From Lactobacillus isalae (GTDB taxonomy: Bacteria; Bacillota; Bacilli; Lactobacillales; Lactobacillaceae), in the NCBI RefSeq assembly GCF_947539375.1, contig NZ_OX443569.1:1798001-1862000 (forward strand): DNA of 64,000 nt, in the 5' to 3' direction. This document shows, piece after piece, positions 25,411 to 34,512 of this stretch. A program made the position numbers and the translations under genes. Positions within the stretch are counted from its first letter, which is position 1; every line of letters starts with the position of its first letter. Under the pieces are notes generated by a model. It saw nothing but the letters and a program-made list of their open reading frames with translations, did not search any database and had not been told where the DNA came from.

Positions 25411-27261
25411 ATGAAGAAAATAAAAAGTGTATTAAATTCTATTAATTTTAAAATCGCAATAATTTTTATGTTGTTATTATTGGCCACCATTGAAGTGGTT
25501 GGAGCTTCTTTCACTAGACAACTTGAGCAAAACTCAATTCAAAATTTTGAGTCGTCAATTCAAGTGCCAAATATTATTACTAATCAGATTGCTAGTCAAT
25601 TAAGTAGGGCGAATGCTAAAAAAGCTAATCAACAATTAAGCCAGATTATTTCAAATTATAACCTTGGCGATATTAGCCAACTAATGGTAGTTGATAATAA
25701 AGGAGTCATTCGTGCCGTTTCAAATGTTAATGATCAGAATAGAATAGGTCAGCGGACAAGTAATGCTGATATCAAGAATGTGCTTTCAAATGGTAAACAG
25801 GTTTCTAAGGTAATCAATGATAATGGAAATTATATGGTGCAAATATCACCGTTAACTTCTGCTAATGGAACGAATACTCCAGTTGGTGCAATTTATGTTC
25901 GCGCAAATCTGCAAGGCGTATTTAATAATTTGCGACAAGTTTCCATATATTTCTTAATTGCGTCATTAATTGCGGCAGTTTTAGGAGCAATTGTAGCCTT
26001 AGTAATTTCCCGGGCAATAACTCGACCAATTGAGGAAATGCGCAAGCAAGCTTTGAGGGTCGCAAACGGAGATTATTCTGGACATGTTCGAGTTTATGCT
26101 CAGGATGAATTAGGGCAACTCGCTGAAGCCTTCAATACTTTATCTGTAAGAATTGAAAGAACCCAGGAAATTTCTGATAGTGAACGAAGACGATTAGATA
26201 ATGTTTTAACGCATATGACTGATGGGGTTATTGCTACTGATCGTCATGGAAATATTACGATTATTAATGAAACAGCATTAGATTTCTTGGGTAAGACTGA
26301 AAAAGATGTTATTGGAAAACCAATTACTAATTTATTAGGCCTAAAAGATGTTACGATTCAAGATTTATTAAGTACTCAGCAAGAATTGGTTGTTCGTGTT
26401 AATGATAATACACGAGATGAGATGATTTTACATGCTAACTTCTCCTTGATTCAACGTGTAACGGGTTTCGTTTCAGGTTTAGTTTGTGTGCTTCATGATA
26501 TTACTCAGCAGCAAAAGAATGAGCGTGAACAGCAGCAATTCGTTTCTAACGTTTCTCATGAGCTTAGAACGCCATTAACTAGTTTGAGAGCGTATGTAGA
26601 AGCCTTAAACGATGGAGCATGGAAGGATCAAAATATTGCTCCGCAATTTTTGCATGTTATTCAGGATGAAACTGAACGAATGATTCGTATGATTAATGAC
26701 TTACTCAGTTTATCTAGAATGGATCGCGGCGTAGCAAAGATGGATTTAGAATGGGTTAACCTAAATGACTTTGTTAACCATGTTTTGAATCGATTTGATA
26801 TGATGCTCAAGTCTGATACAGATAAAACGCATAAAAAGAAATATTCAATCAAGCGTGAGTTTCCCCATCAAGCTCTATGGGTTGAAATTGATACCGATAA
26901 GATGATGCAAGTAATCGATAATATTATGAACAATGCTATTAAATATTCACCTGATGGTGGTGTGATAACTGTTAGACTACTTCAAGCACAAAAGCATGTT
27001 ATTTTGAGCATTTCAGATCAAGGATTAGGAATTCCGAGAAAAGACTTAAGCAAGATTTTCGATAGATTTTACCGTGTTGATAAGGCTCGTTCACGTAAAC
27101 AAGGCGGAACCGGGTTAGGACTAGCTATTTCTAAAGAAATAGTAGAAGCACACCATGGCAGAATTTGGGCAGATAGTGCTGAAGGTGCCGGCTCAACTTT
27201 CTACATTTCTTTGCCATATGAAGCAATTAGCGAGGAAGGAGAAAATTGGGATGAGGTTTAA
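25411..27261 (+). CDS. walK: Sensor histidine kinase WalK (YycG)
   Basis: 616 residues from the ATG at 25411; an in-frame TTG five codons upstream lies in the hairpin's T-run and is less likely. TM1 is at about 13-33, an extracellular Cache-like domain at 35-177, TM2 at 178-200, HAMP at 200-252, PAS at 260-370 and HisKA with His383 in FVSNVSHELRTPLTS. The ATPase domain has NNAIKYSP, the G1 DQGLGIP and GGTGLGLAISKEIVEAH. It phosphorylates WalR in response to cell-wall state and is controlled by YycH and YycI encoded just downstream. It overlaps yycH by 11 bp. Confidence 0.96.
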   Translation: MKKIKSVLNSINFKIAIIFMLLLLATIEVVGASFTRQLEQNSIQNFESSIQVPNIITNQIASQLSRANAKKANQQLSQIISNYNLGDISQLMVVDNKGVIRAVSNVNDQNRIGQRTSNADIKNVLSNGKQVSKVINDNGNYMVQISPLTSANGTNTPVGAIYVRANLQGVFNNLRQVSIYFLIASLIAAVLGAIVALVISRAITRPIEEMRKQALRVANGDYSGHVRVYAQDELGQLAEAFNTLSVRIERTQEISDSERRRLDNVLTHMTDGVIATDRHGNITIINETALDFLGKTEKDVIGKPITNLLGLKDVTIQDLLSTQQELVVRVNDNTRDEMILHANFSLIQRVTGFVSGLVCVLHDITQQQKNEREQQQFVSNVSHELRTPLTSLRAYVEALNDGAWKDQNIAPQFLHVIQDETERMIRMINDLLSLSRMDRGVAKMDLEWVNLNDFVNHVLNRFDMMLKSDTDKTHKKKYSIKREFPHQALWVEIDTDKMMQVIDNIMNNAIKYSPDGGVITVRLLQAQKHVILSISDQGLGIPRKDLSKIFDRFYRVDKARSRKQGGTGLGLAISKEIVEAHHGRIWADSAEGAGSTFYISLPYEAISEEGENWDEV

Positions 27262-28579
27262 AGATAAGTTTTCTAGAGTTGCATTACGAGTTAGCTTAAT
27301 TGTGATGGTAGCATTATCAATTGCTCTATCAGCGATTATTTGGGGATCTGATGCTCGGTTTTCTAGAATTGAGGAGACATCTAATCAAACTCAAACAAAG
27401 GACTTAGGACAGCGTTCCTTAAGAGATATTTATCTTCCTACACAAACTTTTTATTTTAAAAATAAGCAGATGTATCAAGTTTATGATACTAAGAATAATC
27501 TACCTTTAGAATTTTCTAAGTTGACTCAATCAGTAAGACCGCTTTTGCCAATTAGAGTATGGTCTAGCCAAACTAAATATGAAAAACTGCTAAGGAATTC
27601 GGATTATGTTCAATTAACGTATCCTGATCAGATAACTATTTCGTTGTTTTTAACTAATGTAAGAAAAAACGATAGTCGTGAATTCAATCGTTTCTTTGTT
27701 CCGACAAAATCAAGTCAGTATATTTATTTAGGCAATGATGAAAATTATACAGTTTATAGAGTTCGTTTAAGCGATATATCATTTAAGAACTTAGTTGACC
27801 ATATTCAAAATGCTCAAACCCAAATGCCCGTTACGCTTGAAAAAGTTCATGATGATTATTTGCCATTTTATGATAAGAATCCTAGTCTACCTGTTTATAG
27901 TTATTTAACTAATGAAGAATCGGATTCATATTTTGTTTATCGTTTGTTAGGTTCTAATAATCCTAGTCAACATAATAGTGGCGATACAATTACGTACTCT
28001 AACGGAGTATACGAACGTTTAATGGCTGCTAAGCATACTCACAATTATGAATACATTGATTATCAGCAAGATAAAGTACCTAAGACTATTAGTAAAAAAT
28101 TAAACGATAGCTTATATTTTGTGCGAAAAATTGGATTGACGGAACCGGATTTAAGATTCTTTGATGCAGATGATAATACAGTCATTTATCAAAATTATGT
28201 TGAAGAATATCCCATCTTTTTGCCTGGCAAATACAAGATGCGAGCACAGGTAAAATTTGCATCTAATGGAATGACAATTAACTTTAATAGTTTAGACTTA
28301 CAGATCCCAATTCCAACTAATGGGGATAAAAAGACCTTAATTCCAACTAATGAGGCAATCGATCAGCTATATCAAAAAGGGTATCATCGTAAGGAGATTG
28401 AACGTATTATTATTGGATATACCGCTAAGTCTACTGATAGTAAAAATAAAAGACTAGTAGATTTAGAGCCCGCTTACTATGTGAAAATCAATAAGCAATG
28501 GAGGACTTTAGACGAGTGGCTCAATACTAGTGATCAACTAGAAAATGCTGGAAAGGAGGGGCTAGTAGATGGACTTTAA
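27251..28579 (+). CDS. yycH: WalK regulatory protein YycH
   Basis: 442 residues. The ATG at 27251 (MRFKDKFSRVALRVSLIVMV) overlaps walK by 11 bp and has GAAGGAG upstream; the frame also extends 32 residues further back inside walK, which is rejected. It has one N-terminal membrane anchor (about 10-32) and a large extracellular part, as usual for YycH proteins, which sit with YycI and WalK at the membrane and tune kinase activity. Sequence conservation in this family is low, so the call rests on length, topology and position. It overlaps yycI by 11 bp. Confidence 0.9.
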   Translation: MRFKDKFSRVALRVSLIVMVALSIALSAIIWGSDARFSRIEETSNQTQTKDLGQRSLRDIYLPTQTFYFKNKQMYQVYDTKNNLPLEFSKLTQSVRPLLPIRVWSSQTKYEKLLRNSDYVQLTYPDQITISLFLTNVRKNDSREFNRFFVPTKSSQYIYLGNDENYTVYRVRLSDISFKNLVDHIQNAQTQMPVTLEKVHDDYLPFYDKNPSLPVYSYLTNEESDSYFVYRLLGSNNPSQHNSGDTITYSNGVYERLMAAKHTHNYEYIDYQQDKVPKTISKKLNDSLYFVRKIGLTEPDLRFFDADDNTVIYQNYVEEYPIFLPGKYKMRAQVKFASNGMTINFNSLDLQIPIPTNGDKKTLIPTNEAIDQLYQKGYHRKEIERIIIGYTAKSTDSKNKRLVDLEPAYYVKINKQWRTLDEWLNTSDQLENAGKEGLVDGL

Positions 28580-29390
28580 AAGAATAGAATGGATTTTTTT
28601 AATTGTATTTATTGGAATCAATATCTTTTTAGGAATCGAACTTTGGCAGACACCAACCCTTTTATCTGCTGGCACAACTCCTACTCAAACAGATATTAAA
28701 AGCGAAACAAGCGCTGATCAGATTACTATCCCTAAAGTTAATGATAAGCAAGGAGACGGCTACTATTTGGCGGCTAAAGTTGATAATTCTTGGATAAAGA
28801 AAGCTGCTAATCAGGTAAGTAATCAGGTAGAAAATAATACAAGCGAAAATAGCATTTCAGTTCATTTGAATAAACCAATAACGATTTCTAATAATTCTAA
28901 AGAGGCCGTGAAAGAAGTTATTAATTTTAAAAATGATAGTCAAAATGTATACAAAGGTAAAAATTATGTTTATTTGCCAGAGTTGTCTGAAGATGGCGAT
29001 TATGTTTTTAATCAAAAAACTAAGTATGGCGAAGTTTTTTCATCTACAGCAAGACTTCATATTATTGTAAAGAATAATCAAATTGTTTCGTATTCACAGC
29101 GTTATGTTAATGACCTAAATCCAGTACGTGAAAGACAAAATACAATTAGCTCCAAATCTGCTGTAAATTCTTTATACACTTATAGTGAACTACCAAATAA
29201 TTCTAAAATTGTTTGGTTAAAGCAAGTTTATACAAGGCTATTAACAGTTAAGGGGAGCGCTATTTATATCCCTACTTGGATAGCAGCAATCGAGAACAAT
29301 ACTTCAAAAACAGTTACGCTGAAGCGTGTAAATGCGTTTACCGGTACAATTATTCAAAATAATATAGCTGCAGATGATTCAAAGGAGTAG
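28569..29390 (+). CDS. yycI: WalK regulatory protein YycI
   Basis: 273 residues. The N-terminal anchor MDFKRIEWIFLIVFIGINIF is the hallmark of the YycI family, followed by an extracellular domain with charged, Asn-rich segments. It partners YycH in controlling WalK. AAAGGAGGGG lies inside the end of yycH just before the ATG, and translation is likely coupled through the 11-bp overlap. The C-terminal part (KRVNAFTGTIIQNN) resembles the family's second repeat. Confidence 0.9.
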   Translation: MDFKRIEWIFLIVFIGINIFLGIELWQTPTLLSAGTTPTQTDIKSETSADQITIPKVNDKQGDGYYLAAKVDNSWIKKAANQVSNQVENNTSENSISVHLNKPITISNNSKEAVKEVINFKNDSQNVYKGKNYVYLPELSEDGDYVFNQKTKYGEVFSSTARLHIIVKNNQIVSYSQRYVNDLNPVRERQNTISSKSAVNSLYTYSELPNNSKIVWLKQVYTRLLTVKGSAIYIPTWIAAIENNTSKTVTLKRVNAFTGTIIQNNIAADDSKE

Positions 29391-29396
29391 ACAAAT

Positions 29397-30194
29397 TTGA
29401 AAGTATCAGTTTTATCAAGTGGTTCAACAGGTAACTCTACCTTAATTGAAACTGGACAGCACAAAATTTTGATGGATGCAGGCTTATCTGGTAAAAAAAC
29501 TAAGGATTTGCTTGCACAAGTAGGGGTCGACATTAAAGATATAGATATGGTCTTTATTAGCCATGATCATACAGACCATTCTGGTGGGTTAGGTGTATTA
29601 ATGAGGCGCTATCCCCAAATTTCAGCTTTTGCTAATTCTGGTACTTGGAATTACCTAATTGAAAGCAATAAAATTGGCAAATTGCCTGTTGAACAAATAA
29701 ACACTTTTGAATCTGGAGTAACCAAGTCTTTTGGAGATTTAGACGTAACAAGTTTTGCGACAAGTCATGATGCTGCAGAACCACAATATTATGTTTTTTC
29801 AAGTGCAGGTAAGAGATTTGCCTGCTTAACTGATACAGGATATGTTTCTAGCGCTGTTAAAGGTGAGATTAAAGATGCAGATGGTTACTTAATGGAGTTT
29901 AACTATGATGATATGATGCTTAGGAATGGACCTTATTCCTGGTCTTTGAAACATCGTATTATGTCTGATGTAGGGCATCTTTCAAATGATCAAGCAGCTG
30001 ATACTTTGCTTGATGTAGTTTCTCCTAAAACTAAAAATATTTTTTTAGCACATCGCAGCCAACATAATAATACGCAGTATTTAGCTCATGAAACTGCAAA
30101 GGATTTATTAGTTGCGGGGGATGCAAATTTACCAGCAGATGTTAAAATTATTGATACAAATCCATTGCAAGCTGGCTCACTTACAGAAATCTAA
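29397..30194 (+). CDS. yycJ: Metallo-beta-lactamase-fold hydrolase YycJ (WalJ)
   Basis: 265 residues. The start is TTG, set by AAAGGAG 9 bp upstream and by the conserved opening KVSVLSSGSTGNSTLIE. The zinc motif HxHxDH is in FISHDHTDHSGG (about residues 55-66); further ligands lie in TSHDA, LTDTG and AHRSQHN. The family hydrolyses nucleic acids, and WalJ homologues have been linked to DNA replication and repair and to cell-wall homeostasis. It lies 6 bp after yycI, so it is in the operon. Confidence 0.92.
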   Translation: MKVSVLSSGSTGNSTLIETGQHKILMDAGLSGKKTKDLLAQVGVDIKDIDMVFISHDHTDHSGGLGVLMRRYPQISAFANSGTWNYLIESNKIGKLPVEQINTFESGVTKSFGDLDVTSFATSHDAAEPQYYVFSSAGKRFACLTDTGYVSSAVKGEIKDADGYLMEFNYDDMMLRNGPYSWSLKHRIMSDVGHLSNDQAADTLLDVVSPKTKNIFLAHRSQHNNTQYLAHETAKDLLVAGDANLPADVKIIDTNPLQAGSLTEI

Positions 30195-30279
30195 TTTTTT
30201 AGCAAATAATTTGACTTGAATTCATAGAAAATTCAAAATTTGTGATTAGGCTAGTAATGAATAGAAAAGGAGAATTCTT

Positions 30280-31500
30280 ATGGCAGAAAATAATACTAAG
30301 CGCTCTAATAAGCACAATGCTTTAATTAAAACTGGTATTGTTGGAGTAGTTGCAGGTTTACTCGGCGGTGGAGTAGCTTATGCAGGTTTATCCCAAATTA
30401 ACGGTCAAAATGCGCCACAAACAACTGTTGCGCCAGCAGCTAAGGTTGAGAAATCTAGTGGTAAAAATAGCAATCAAATGACTAGTGCCTTTAATACAGT
30501 CAAGAATTCAGTTGTTTCTGTTGTGAACTTGAAAAGACAAAGCTCCTCTTCAAGTAGTGATCCATTTGGAATTTTTGGTTCTGATAGTTCTAGTTCTTCA
30601 AAGAAAAATTCTAAATCTGATTTGGAAACTTACAGTGAAGGATCTGGCGTTATTTACATGAAATCTAATGGTAAAGGCTACATTGTAACCAATAACCATG
30701 TGGTTTCAGGCAGTGATGAGATCCAAGTTATCTTGAGTGATGGTAAAAAAGTAACAGCTAAAAAGGTCGGAACAGATTCAGAGACAGATTTGGCTGTTTT
30801 AACCATTGATGGAAAATATGTTACTCAAACTGCTCAATTTGGTTCTTCTAAGAACTTAGAACCAGGTCAACAAGTAATTGCTGTTGGTTCTCCACTTGGA
30901 AGCGAATATGCAACTAGTGTAACGCAAGGTATTATTTCTGCTAAGAATAGAACAGTTGATGTAACTAACTCAGCTGGTCAAGTTACTAACCAAGCTACAG
31001 TTATTCAGACTGATGCAGCAATTAACCCAGGTAACTCTGGTGGTCCACTAGTTAATATGTCTGGTCAAGTAATTGGTATTAACTCAATGAAATTATCGTC
31101 ATCTAGTGATGGTACAGCTGTTGAAGGTATGGGATTTGCAATTCCAAGTGATGAAGTTGTTTCAATCATTAATCAACTAGTTAAGAACGGTAAAATTACC
31201 CGTCCAAAATTAGGTGTAAGAATTGTATCTGTTGATGAATTAACTGAATATGGCCGTAAGAAACTTGGTCTACCGGATAGCGTTAAGTCTGGTGTTTATG
31301 TAGCTAGTGTTACTAAGAATGGTAGTGCAGATAAAGCTGGTATTAAAGCTCATGATGTAATTACCAAGATTGATGGTAAGGATGTAGATAGTGTTGTTTC
31401 ACTACATACAGCTCTTTACACACATAAAGTTGGCGATACAGTAACACTTCAAGTGGTTAGAGATGGTAAATCACAGGATGTCAAAGTTACTTTAAGTTAA
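30280..31500 (+). CDS. htrA: HtrA-type membrane serine protease
   Basis: 406 residues. One N-terminal membrane segment (about 17-40) is followed by a Ser/Gly-rich linker (85-112). The trypsin-like domain carries the triad His140 (NNHVV), Asp170 (ETDLAVL) and Ser253 (GNSGGPL). A PDZ domain follows (about 300-400: GVYVASVTKNGSADKAGIKA). It degrades or refolds misfolded exported proteins at the cell surface. AAAAGGAG lies before the ATG. Its location at the end of the wal block is common in Firmicutes. The 85 bp upstream contain an inverted repeat TTGAATT/AATTCAA that could be a regulator site. Confidence 0.95.
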   Translation: MAENNTKRSNKHNALIKTGIVGVVAGLLGGGVAYAGLSQINGQNAPQTTVAPAAKVEKSSGKNSNQMTSAFNTVKNSVVSVVNLKRQSSSSSSDPFGIFGSDSSSSSKKNSKSDLETYSEGSGVIYMKSNGKGYIVTNNHVVSGSDEIQVILSDGKKVTAKKVGTDSETDLAVLTIDGKYVTQTAQFGSSKNLEPGQQVIAVGSPLGSEYATSVTQGIISAKNRTVDVTNSAGQVTNQATVIQTDAAINPGNSGGPLVNMSGQVIGINSMKLSSSSDGTAVEGMGFAIPSDEVVSIINQLVKNGKITRPKLGVRIVSVDELTEYGRKKLGLPDSVKSGVYVASVTKNGSADKAGIKAHDVITKIDGKDVDSVVSLHTALYTHKVGDTVTLQVVRDGKSQDVKVTLS

Positions 31501-31523
31501 TCGAATATTATTAAATAGAGACA

Positions 31524-31569
31524 AAAAAGCTATGATTATACGTTTTGTAAGCGGTAATCATAGTTTTTT
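31524..31569 (+). terminator. Intrinsic terminator after htrA
   Basis: Stem AAGCTATGATTAT / GTAATCATAGTTT, with one mismatch or bulge and a T6 tail. Confidence 0.8.
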
Positions 31570-31619
31570 CTTAATATTTAAAATGTGAAACGCAATAAAG
31601 TTCGTATTTTTGATTTGTC

Positions 31620-31990
31620 AAGAACTAGGAGTTATCCATAAGATTGTGGGAAAATGTGGAAAACTCTGTGGATTGTGTATAAGTCGACTGAAATAAAAAT
31701 AAATAATGTGGAAAACTTGTGAATTGTGTGTAAATAAAACTTTCTATTTTTTTAGCTTGAACAGCCGTTCAAGCTGATTATGTAAGGGTTAGAGGTAAAA
31801 GTTTGGAAAATTGGTAAAGTTTATAAAAATGTGGAATAAATTTATAAAAAAAGTTATCCACTTTTTTATAAACCACAATTTCTTGATAGAGAATAAGCTA
31901 GACCACTAAATATAGTTTTTGATAATCCACAGATAGGGGAAAACTGGTGTGGACGCTATGTCAATTAGGGGATAGAATGAAAATCTAGAT
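31620..31990. other. Gene-free interval with a cluster of DnaA-box-like sites
   Basis: No plausible gene fits in the 513 bp between htrA and rlmH. One perfect DnaA box (TTATNCACA) is at 31674-31682 on the minus strand (TTATACACA). One-mismatch versions lie at 31632-31640 (TTATCCATA), 31655-31663 and 31707-31715 (TTTTCCACA, minus), 31725-31733 (TTACACACA, minus), 31854-31862 (TTATCCACT) and 31923-31931 (TAATCCACA). The sequence between them is AT-rich. DnaA binding is inferred; the cluster could titrate DnaA near the origin or be a relic origin. Confidence 0.55.
31754..31775. repeat. Perfect 9-bp inverted repeat inside the DnaA-box interval
   Basis: AGCTTGAAC-N4-GTTCAAGCT. There is no T-run after it, so it is not a typical terminator. 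It may be a protein site or a cruciform. Confidence 0.6.
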
Positions 31991-32013
31991 ACATGAAAGG
32001 TAAAGGAAGTACG

Positions 32014-32493
32014 ATGAATATAAAAATTGTCTGTGTAGGAAAACTAAAAGAAAAATACTTTAAAGATGGAATTGCAGAATACGTAAAAAGAATGGGACGT
32101 TTTGCAAAGGTAAAATTAGTTCAAGTGCCAGACGAAAAAGCCCCCGAAAAACTAAGTCCTGCTGAAATGAAGCAGGTCAAAGAAATCGAGGGTAAAAGAA
32201 TTTTAGATAAAATAAAAGATAAAGAATATGTTTATGTAACTGCAATTAAGGGTAAAGAGCGAACTAGCGAGGACTTTGCTAAGGAAATATCAAGTCTAAC
32301 TACTTATGGCCATTCAGACATTACTTTTGTCATTGGTGGAAGTTTAGGAACAAGCGATGCAGTAAATAAACGGGCTGATGATTTGATCAGTTTTGGTAAG
32401 TTTACAATGCCGCATCAATTAATGCGTTTAGTTTTAATTGAACAGATTTACCGTGCTTTTATGATTAATAGTGGTAGTCCATACCATAAATAA
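32014..32493 (+). CDS. rlmH: 23S rRNA pseudouridine-1915 N3-methyltransferase RlmH
   Basis: 159 residues, the family's standard length, from the ATG at 32014 ([15 protein letters not shown]) with AAAGGAAG upstream; a frame extension of seven residues is rejected. This SPOUT methyltransferase has the knot motifs [10 protein letters not shown] and the C-terminal [16 protein letters not shown] with NSGSPYHK, which are near-universal. It methylates the pseudouridine at position 1915 in helix 69 of the large subunit. In many Firmicutes it lies near the replication origin after the wal/htrA block, as here. Its stop abuts the stop of the convergent ykoC with no spacer. Confidence 0.97.
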   Translation: MNIKIVCVGKLKEKYFKDGIAEYVKRMGRFAKVKLVQVPDEKAPEKLSPAEMKQVKEIEGKRILDKIKDKEYVYVTAIKGKERTSEDFAKEISSLTTYGHSDITFVIGGSLGTSDAVNKRADDLISFGKFTMPHQLMRLVLIEQIYRAFMINSGSPYHK

Positions 32494-33147
32494 TTATTTG
32501 ACTAAAAATAAGATTGGTTGAAGCAGAACAAGAAGGCTGCTGAAAATTAACCAGTCTTTTTTTGTTAGAGGGATTGCTACAATTACGCTTCTTGCTTTAT
32601 CTTCTCGATATCCATGAGAGATCATCCCTTCTGCTAGACTGTTTGACCAAGAAATAGCAGCTAGAATGGCTTTAAAATATAGAATTGGTGAATAAAAGGA
32701 TAGGTGATAATGTCTCATATCGCCAACTAAGCGAATTCGATTTACCTCGGCTTGAATCTTAGGAATGACGTTGAAAGCAGCTAAAGTTCCATAAGCGAAT
32801 TTACTGGGCAATTTAAAATTTTGTTCTAGTGAGCGAGCTAGAGAAAGAAAACTTGTAGTTTCGGTAAAAATAGATCCTAAAAATACATAGGCGTAAATTC
32901 GTGTAGATAGAATGCAAGCATGGTAGAAACTGCGTTGTGGAGTAAAGTAGTAGATTGTGATAAAAACTACTGCCGCTGCAAATAAAGGAACTAGGAAAAG
33001 CAATAATAGTTTTTTGAGATTGATTTTTTTGATTAGTAGATAAATAAGGCAGACACCAATAATAATGATATTTGCAGTTAAGTTCGGAATAAGCGAAATT
33101 TCGAGTGAAGTAATTAAAATTAAAAATAGTTTTAGTCCAGGGTTCAT
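32494..33147 (-). CDS. ykoC: ECF transporter T component YkoC
   Basis: 217 residues, about five membrane segments. The coupling-helix signatures of EcfT are recognisable (MRHYHLSFYSPI and ISHGYREDKARS, with the conserved Arg in an A-R-G/S-like context). It joins the ATPase pair YkoD to the substrate-binding YkoE to import a thiamine precursor. It is the third gene of the TPP-controlled operon, 12 bp after ykoD. There is no spacer to the convergent rlmH stop, so both messages must end inside the other gene or run on antisense. Confidence 0.88.
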   Translation of the reverse strand: MNPGLKLFLILITSLEISLIPNLTANIIIIGVCLIYLLIKKINLKKLLLLFLVPLFAAAVVFITIYYFTPQRSFYHACILSTRIYAYVFLGSIFTETTSFLSLARSLEQNFKLPSKFAYGTLAAFNVIPKIQAEVNRIRLVGDMRHYHLSFYSPILYFKAILAAISWSNSLAEGMISHGYREDKARSVIVAIPLTKKDWLIFSSLLVLLQPILFLVK

Positions 33148-33159
33148 TTTGATTACCTT

Positions 33160-34512
33160 TTATTTAGTGTAGAAAAGTTGGTGATCTTTCAAAATAAGGT
33201 GATAGTCACATAATTTTTGAACTTGCTCTAGTTGGTGGCTAATTACAATCAAACTATGGTTAGCGTCTAAAAAGTAGTTTTTTAGCAAAAAAATGACGTC
33301 TGAGACGCTTTTTTGATCTAATCCACTAAATGGTTCGTCTAGCAATAAAACCTCAGGAAAAGCCATTAACATGACGAGAATTTGAAGTTTCCTTTTTTGT
33401 CCGCCAGATAAAGAATAGACAACTTGCTTGTCTAAATTCTCTAGGTTAAGTTTAGCGAGAAGAGATTTGAGGTTAGATTCATTAATAGATGGATTTTGGT
33501 TGTGCTTTAAGCTGAAAACAAGTTCTTCTTGTACTGTGACATTTAAAAACTGGTCATCCGGATTTTGAAAAATCTGTCCTACGTGCTCTAAGTATGGACG
33601 ACGGTGCCATTTTTTGATGTCTTTATCTTTGAAGAGAATTTGTCCTTGGTAAGAAATAACTTTAGTCAGAGCTTTAAATAAGGATGTTTTACCGCTACCG
33701 TTTTCGCCGGTTAGTAGCGTTCCTTTCCCAGGGTATATTTTTAGATTAGCTGAAGAGATAAGATCTTTTTCCGGAAAAGATAATGCAAAGGATTGAAAGG
33801 TATAGATTGCATTAGTCTTTTTAGGAGGAAAAGAAAACTCTGGGACTGCTTCTTTCACCGCTTGATCGGATAACGTAACTTCCTGTATATTTTCATTTTT
33901 AATAGCTAAAACTTGTGTAGCACGTTTTTTATAACCTGAAAAATTGTGATCGCTGATTAAAATTGTTTTTCCTTCTTTGTGAAGAGATGATAAGCAATTT
34001 AGTAGAAAGTTCCGATTATGAGAATCACAGTTTGCGAAAGGTTCGTCTAGTAAAAATAAGTCACTTTCCATGGCAATTAGAACAGCCAAGGCAACGCGTT
34101 GCTTTTCGCCACCTGACAGATGAAGAAAAGGCCGGTCTAATAGGTGTAAAATATTAGTTTTCTTGCTTGCCTCATCTATACGTTTTAGGGCAGTAGTTCG
34201 GTTAACTAATTTATTTTCTAAAGCAAATATTAGCTCTTCTCTAGGTGTTGTCATGGTGAATTGACGGTTAGGATCTTGAAAGACCATTCCCCAATTAATA
34301 AAGGGCTGCTTTAGAGAACCAGCAGTGATTTTGCCATTAAATTCTGGTTCAAGACCAGAGATAATTTTTAAGAGAGTAGATTTACCGCTACCAGTTGGAG
34401 CAGTTAGTAGGACAAATTCTCCCTCATTAATATTTAAATTGAGGTTTTTAAAGATTGACCTATTCTGATATTGAAAAGAAAGATGATTAATTTTGATTTG
34501 TTTGGACAACAT
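33160..34512 (-). CDS. ykoD: ECF transporter fused double ATPase YkoD
   Basis: 450 residues with two complete ABC cassettes in one chain. The first has Walker A TAPTGSGKSTLLK (about residue 37), LSGGEKQRVALA and Walker B LFLLDEPFA. The second has Walker A LTGENGSGKTSLF (about 267), SLSGGQKRKLQIL and VLLLDEPFSGLD. The fused form is the YkoD type rather than separate EcfA1/A2. It powers uptake of hydroxymethylpyrimidine or thiamine. The start overlaps ykoE by 26 bp. Confidence 0.92.
   Translation of the reverse strand: MLSKQIKINHLSFQYQNRSIFKNLNLNINEGEFVLLTAPTGSGKSTLLKIISGLEPEFNGKITAGSLKQPFINWGMVFQDPNRQFTMTTPREELIFALENKLVNRTTALKRIDEASKKTNILHLLDRPFLHLSGGEKQRVALAVLIAMESDLFLLDEPFANCDSHNRNFLLNCLSSLHKEGKTILISDHNFSGYKKRATQVLAIKNENIQEVTLSDQAVKEAVPEFSFPPKKTNAIYTFQSFALSFPEKDLISSANLKIYPGKGTLLTGENGSGKTSLFKALTKVISYQGQILFKDKDIKKWHRRPYLEHVGQIFQNPDDQFLNVTVQEELVFSLKHNQNPSINESNLKSLLAKLNLENLDKQVVYSLSGGQKRKLQILVMLMAFPEVLLLDEPFSGLDQKSVSDVIFLLKNYFLDANHSLIVISHQLEQVQKLCDYHLILKDHQLFYTK

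Noticed and set aside
27155-27250. The 32-residue N-terminal extension of YycH inside walK
   Set aside because: It is in another frame of well-conserved kinase sequence; the ATG at 27251 has its own ribosome binding site and begins the usual membrane anchor.
31620-31990. The DnaA-box interval as the chromosomal origin
   Set aside because: No dnaA, dnaN or rpmH flanks it, and no clear 13-mer DNA unwinding element was identified.
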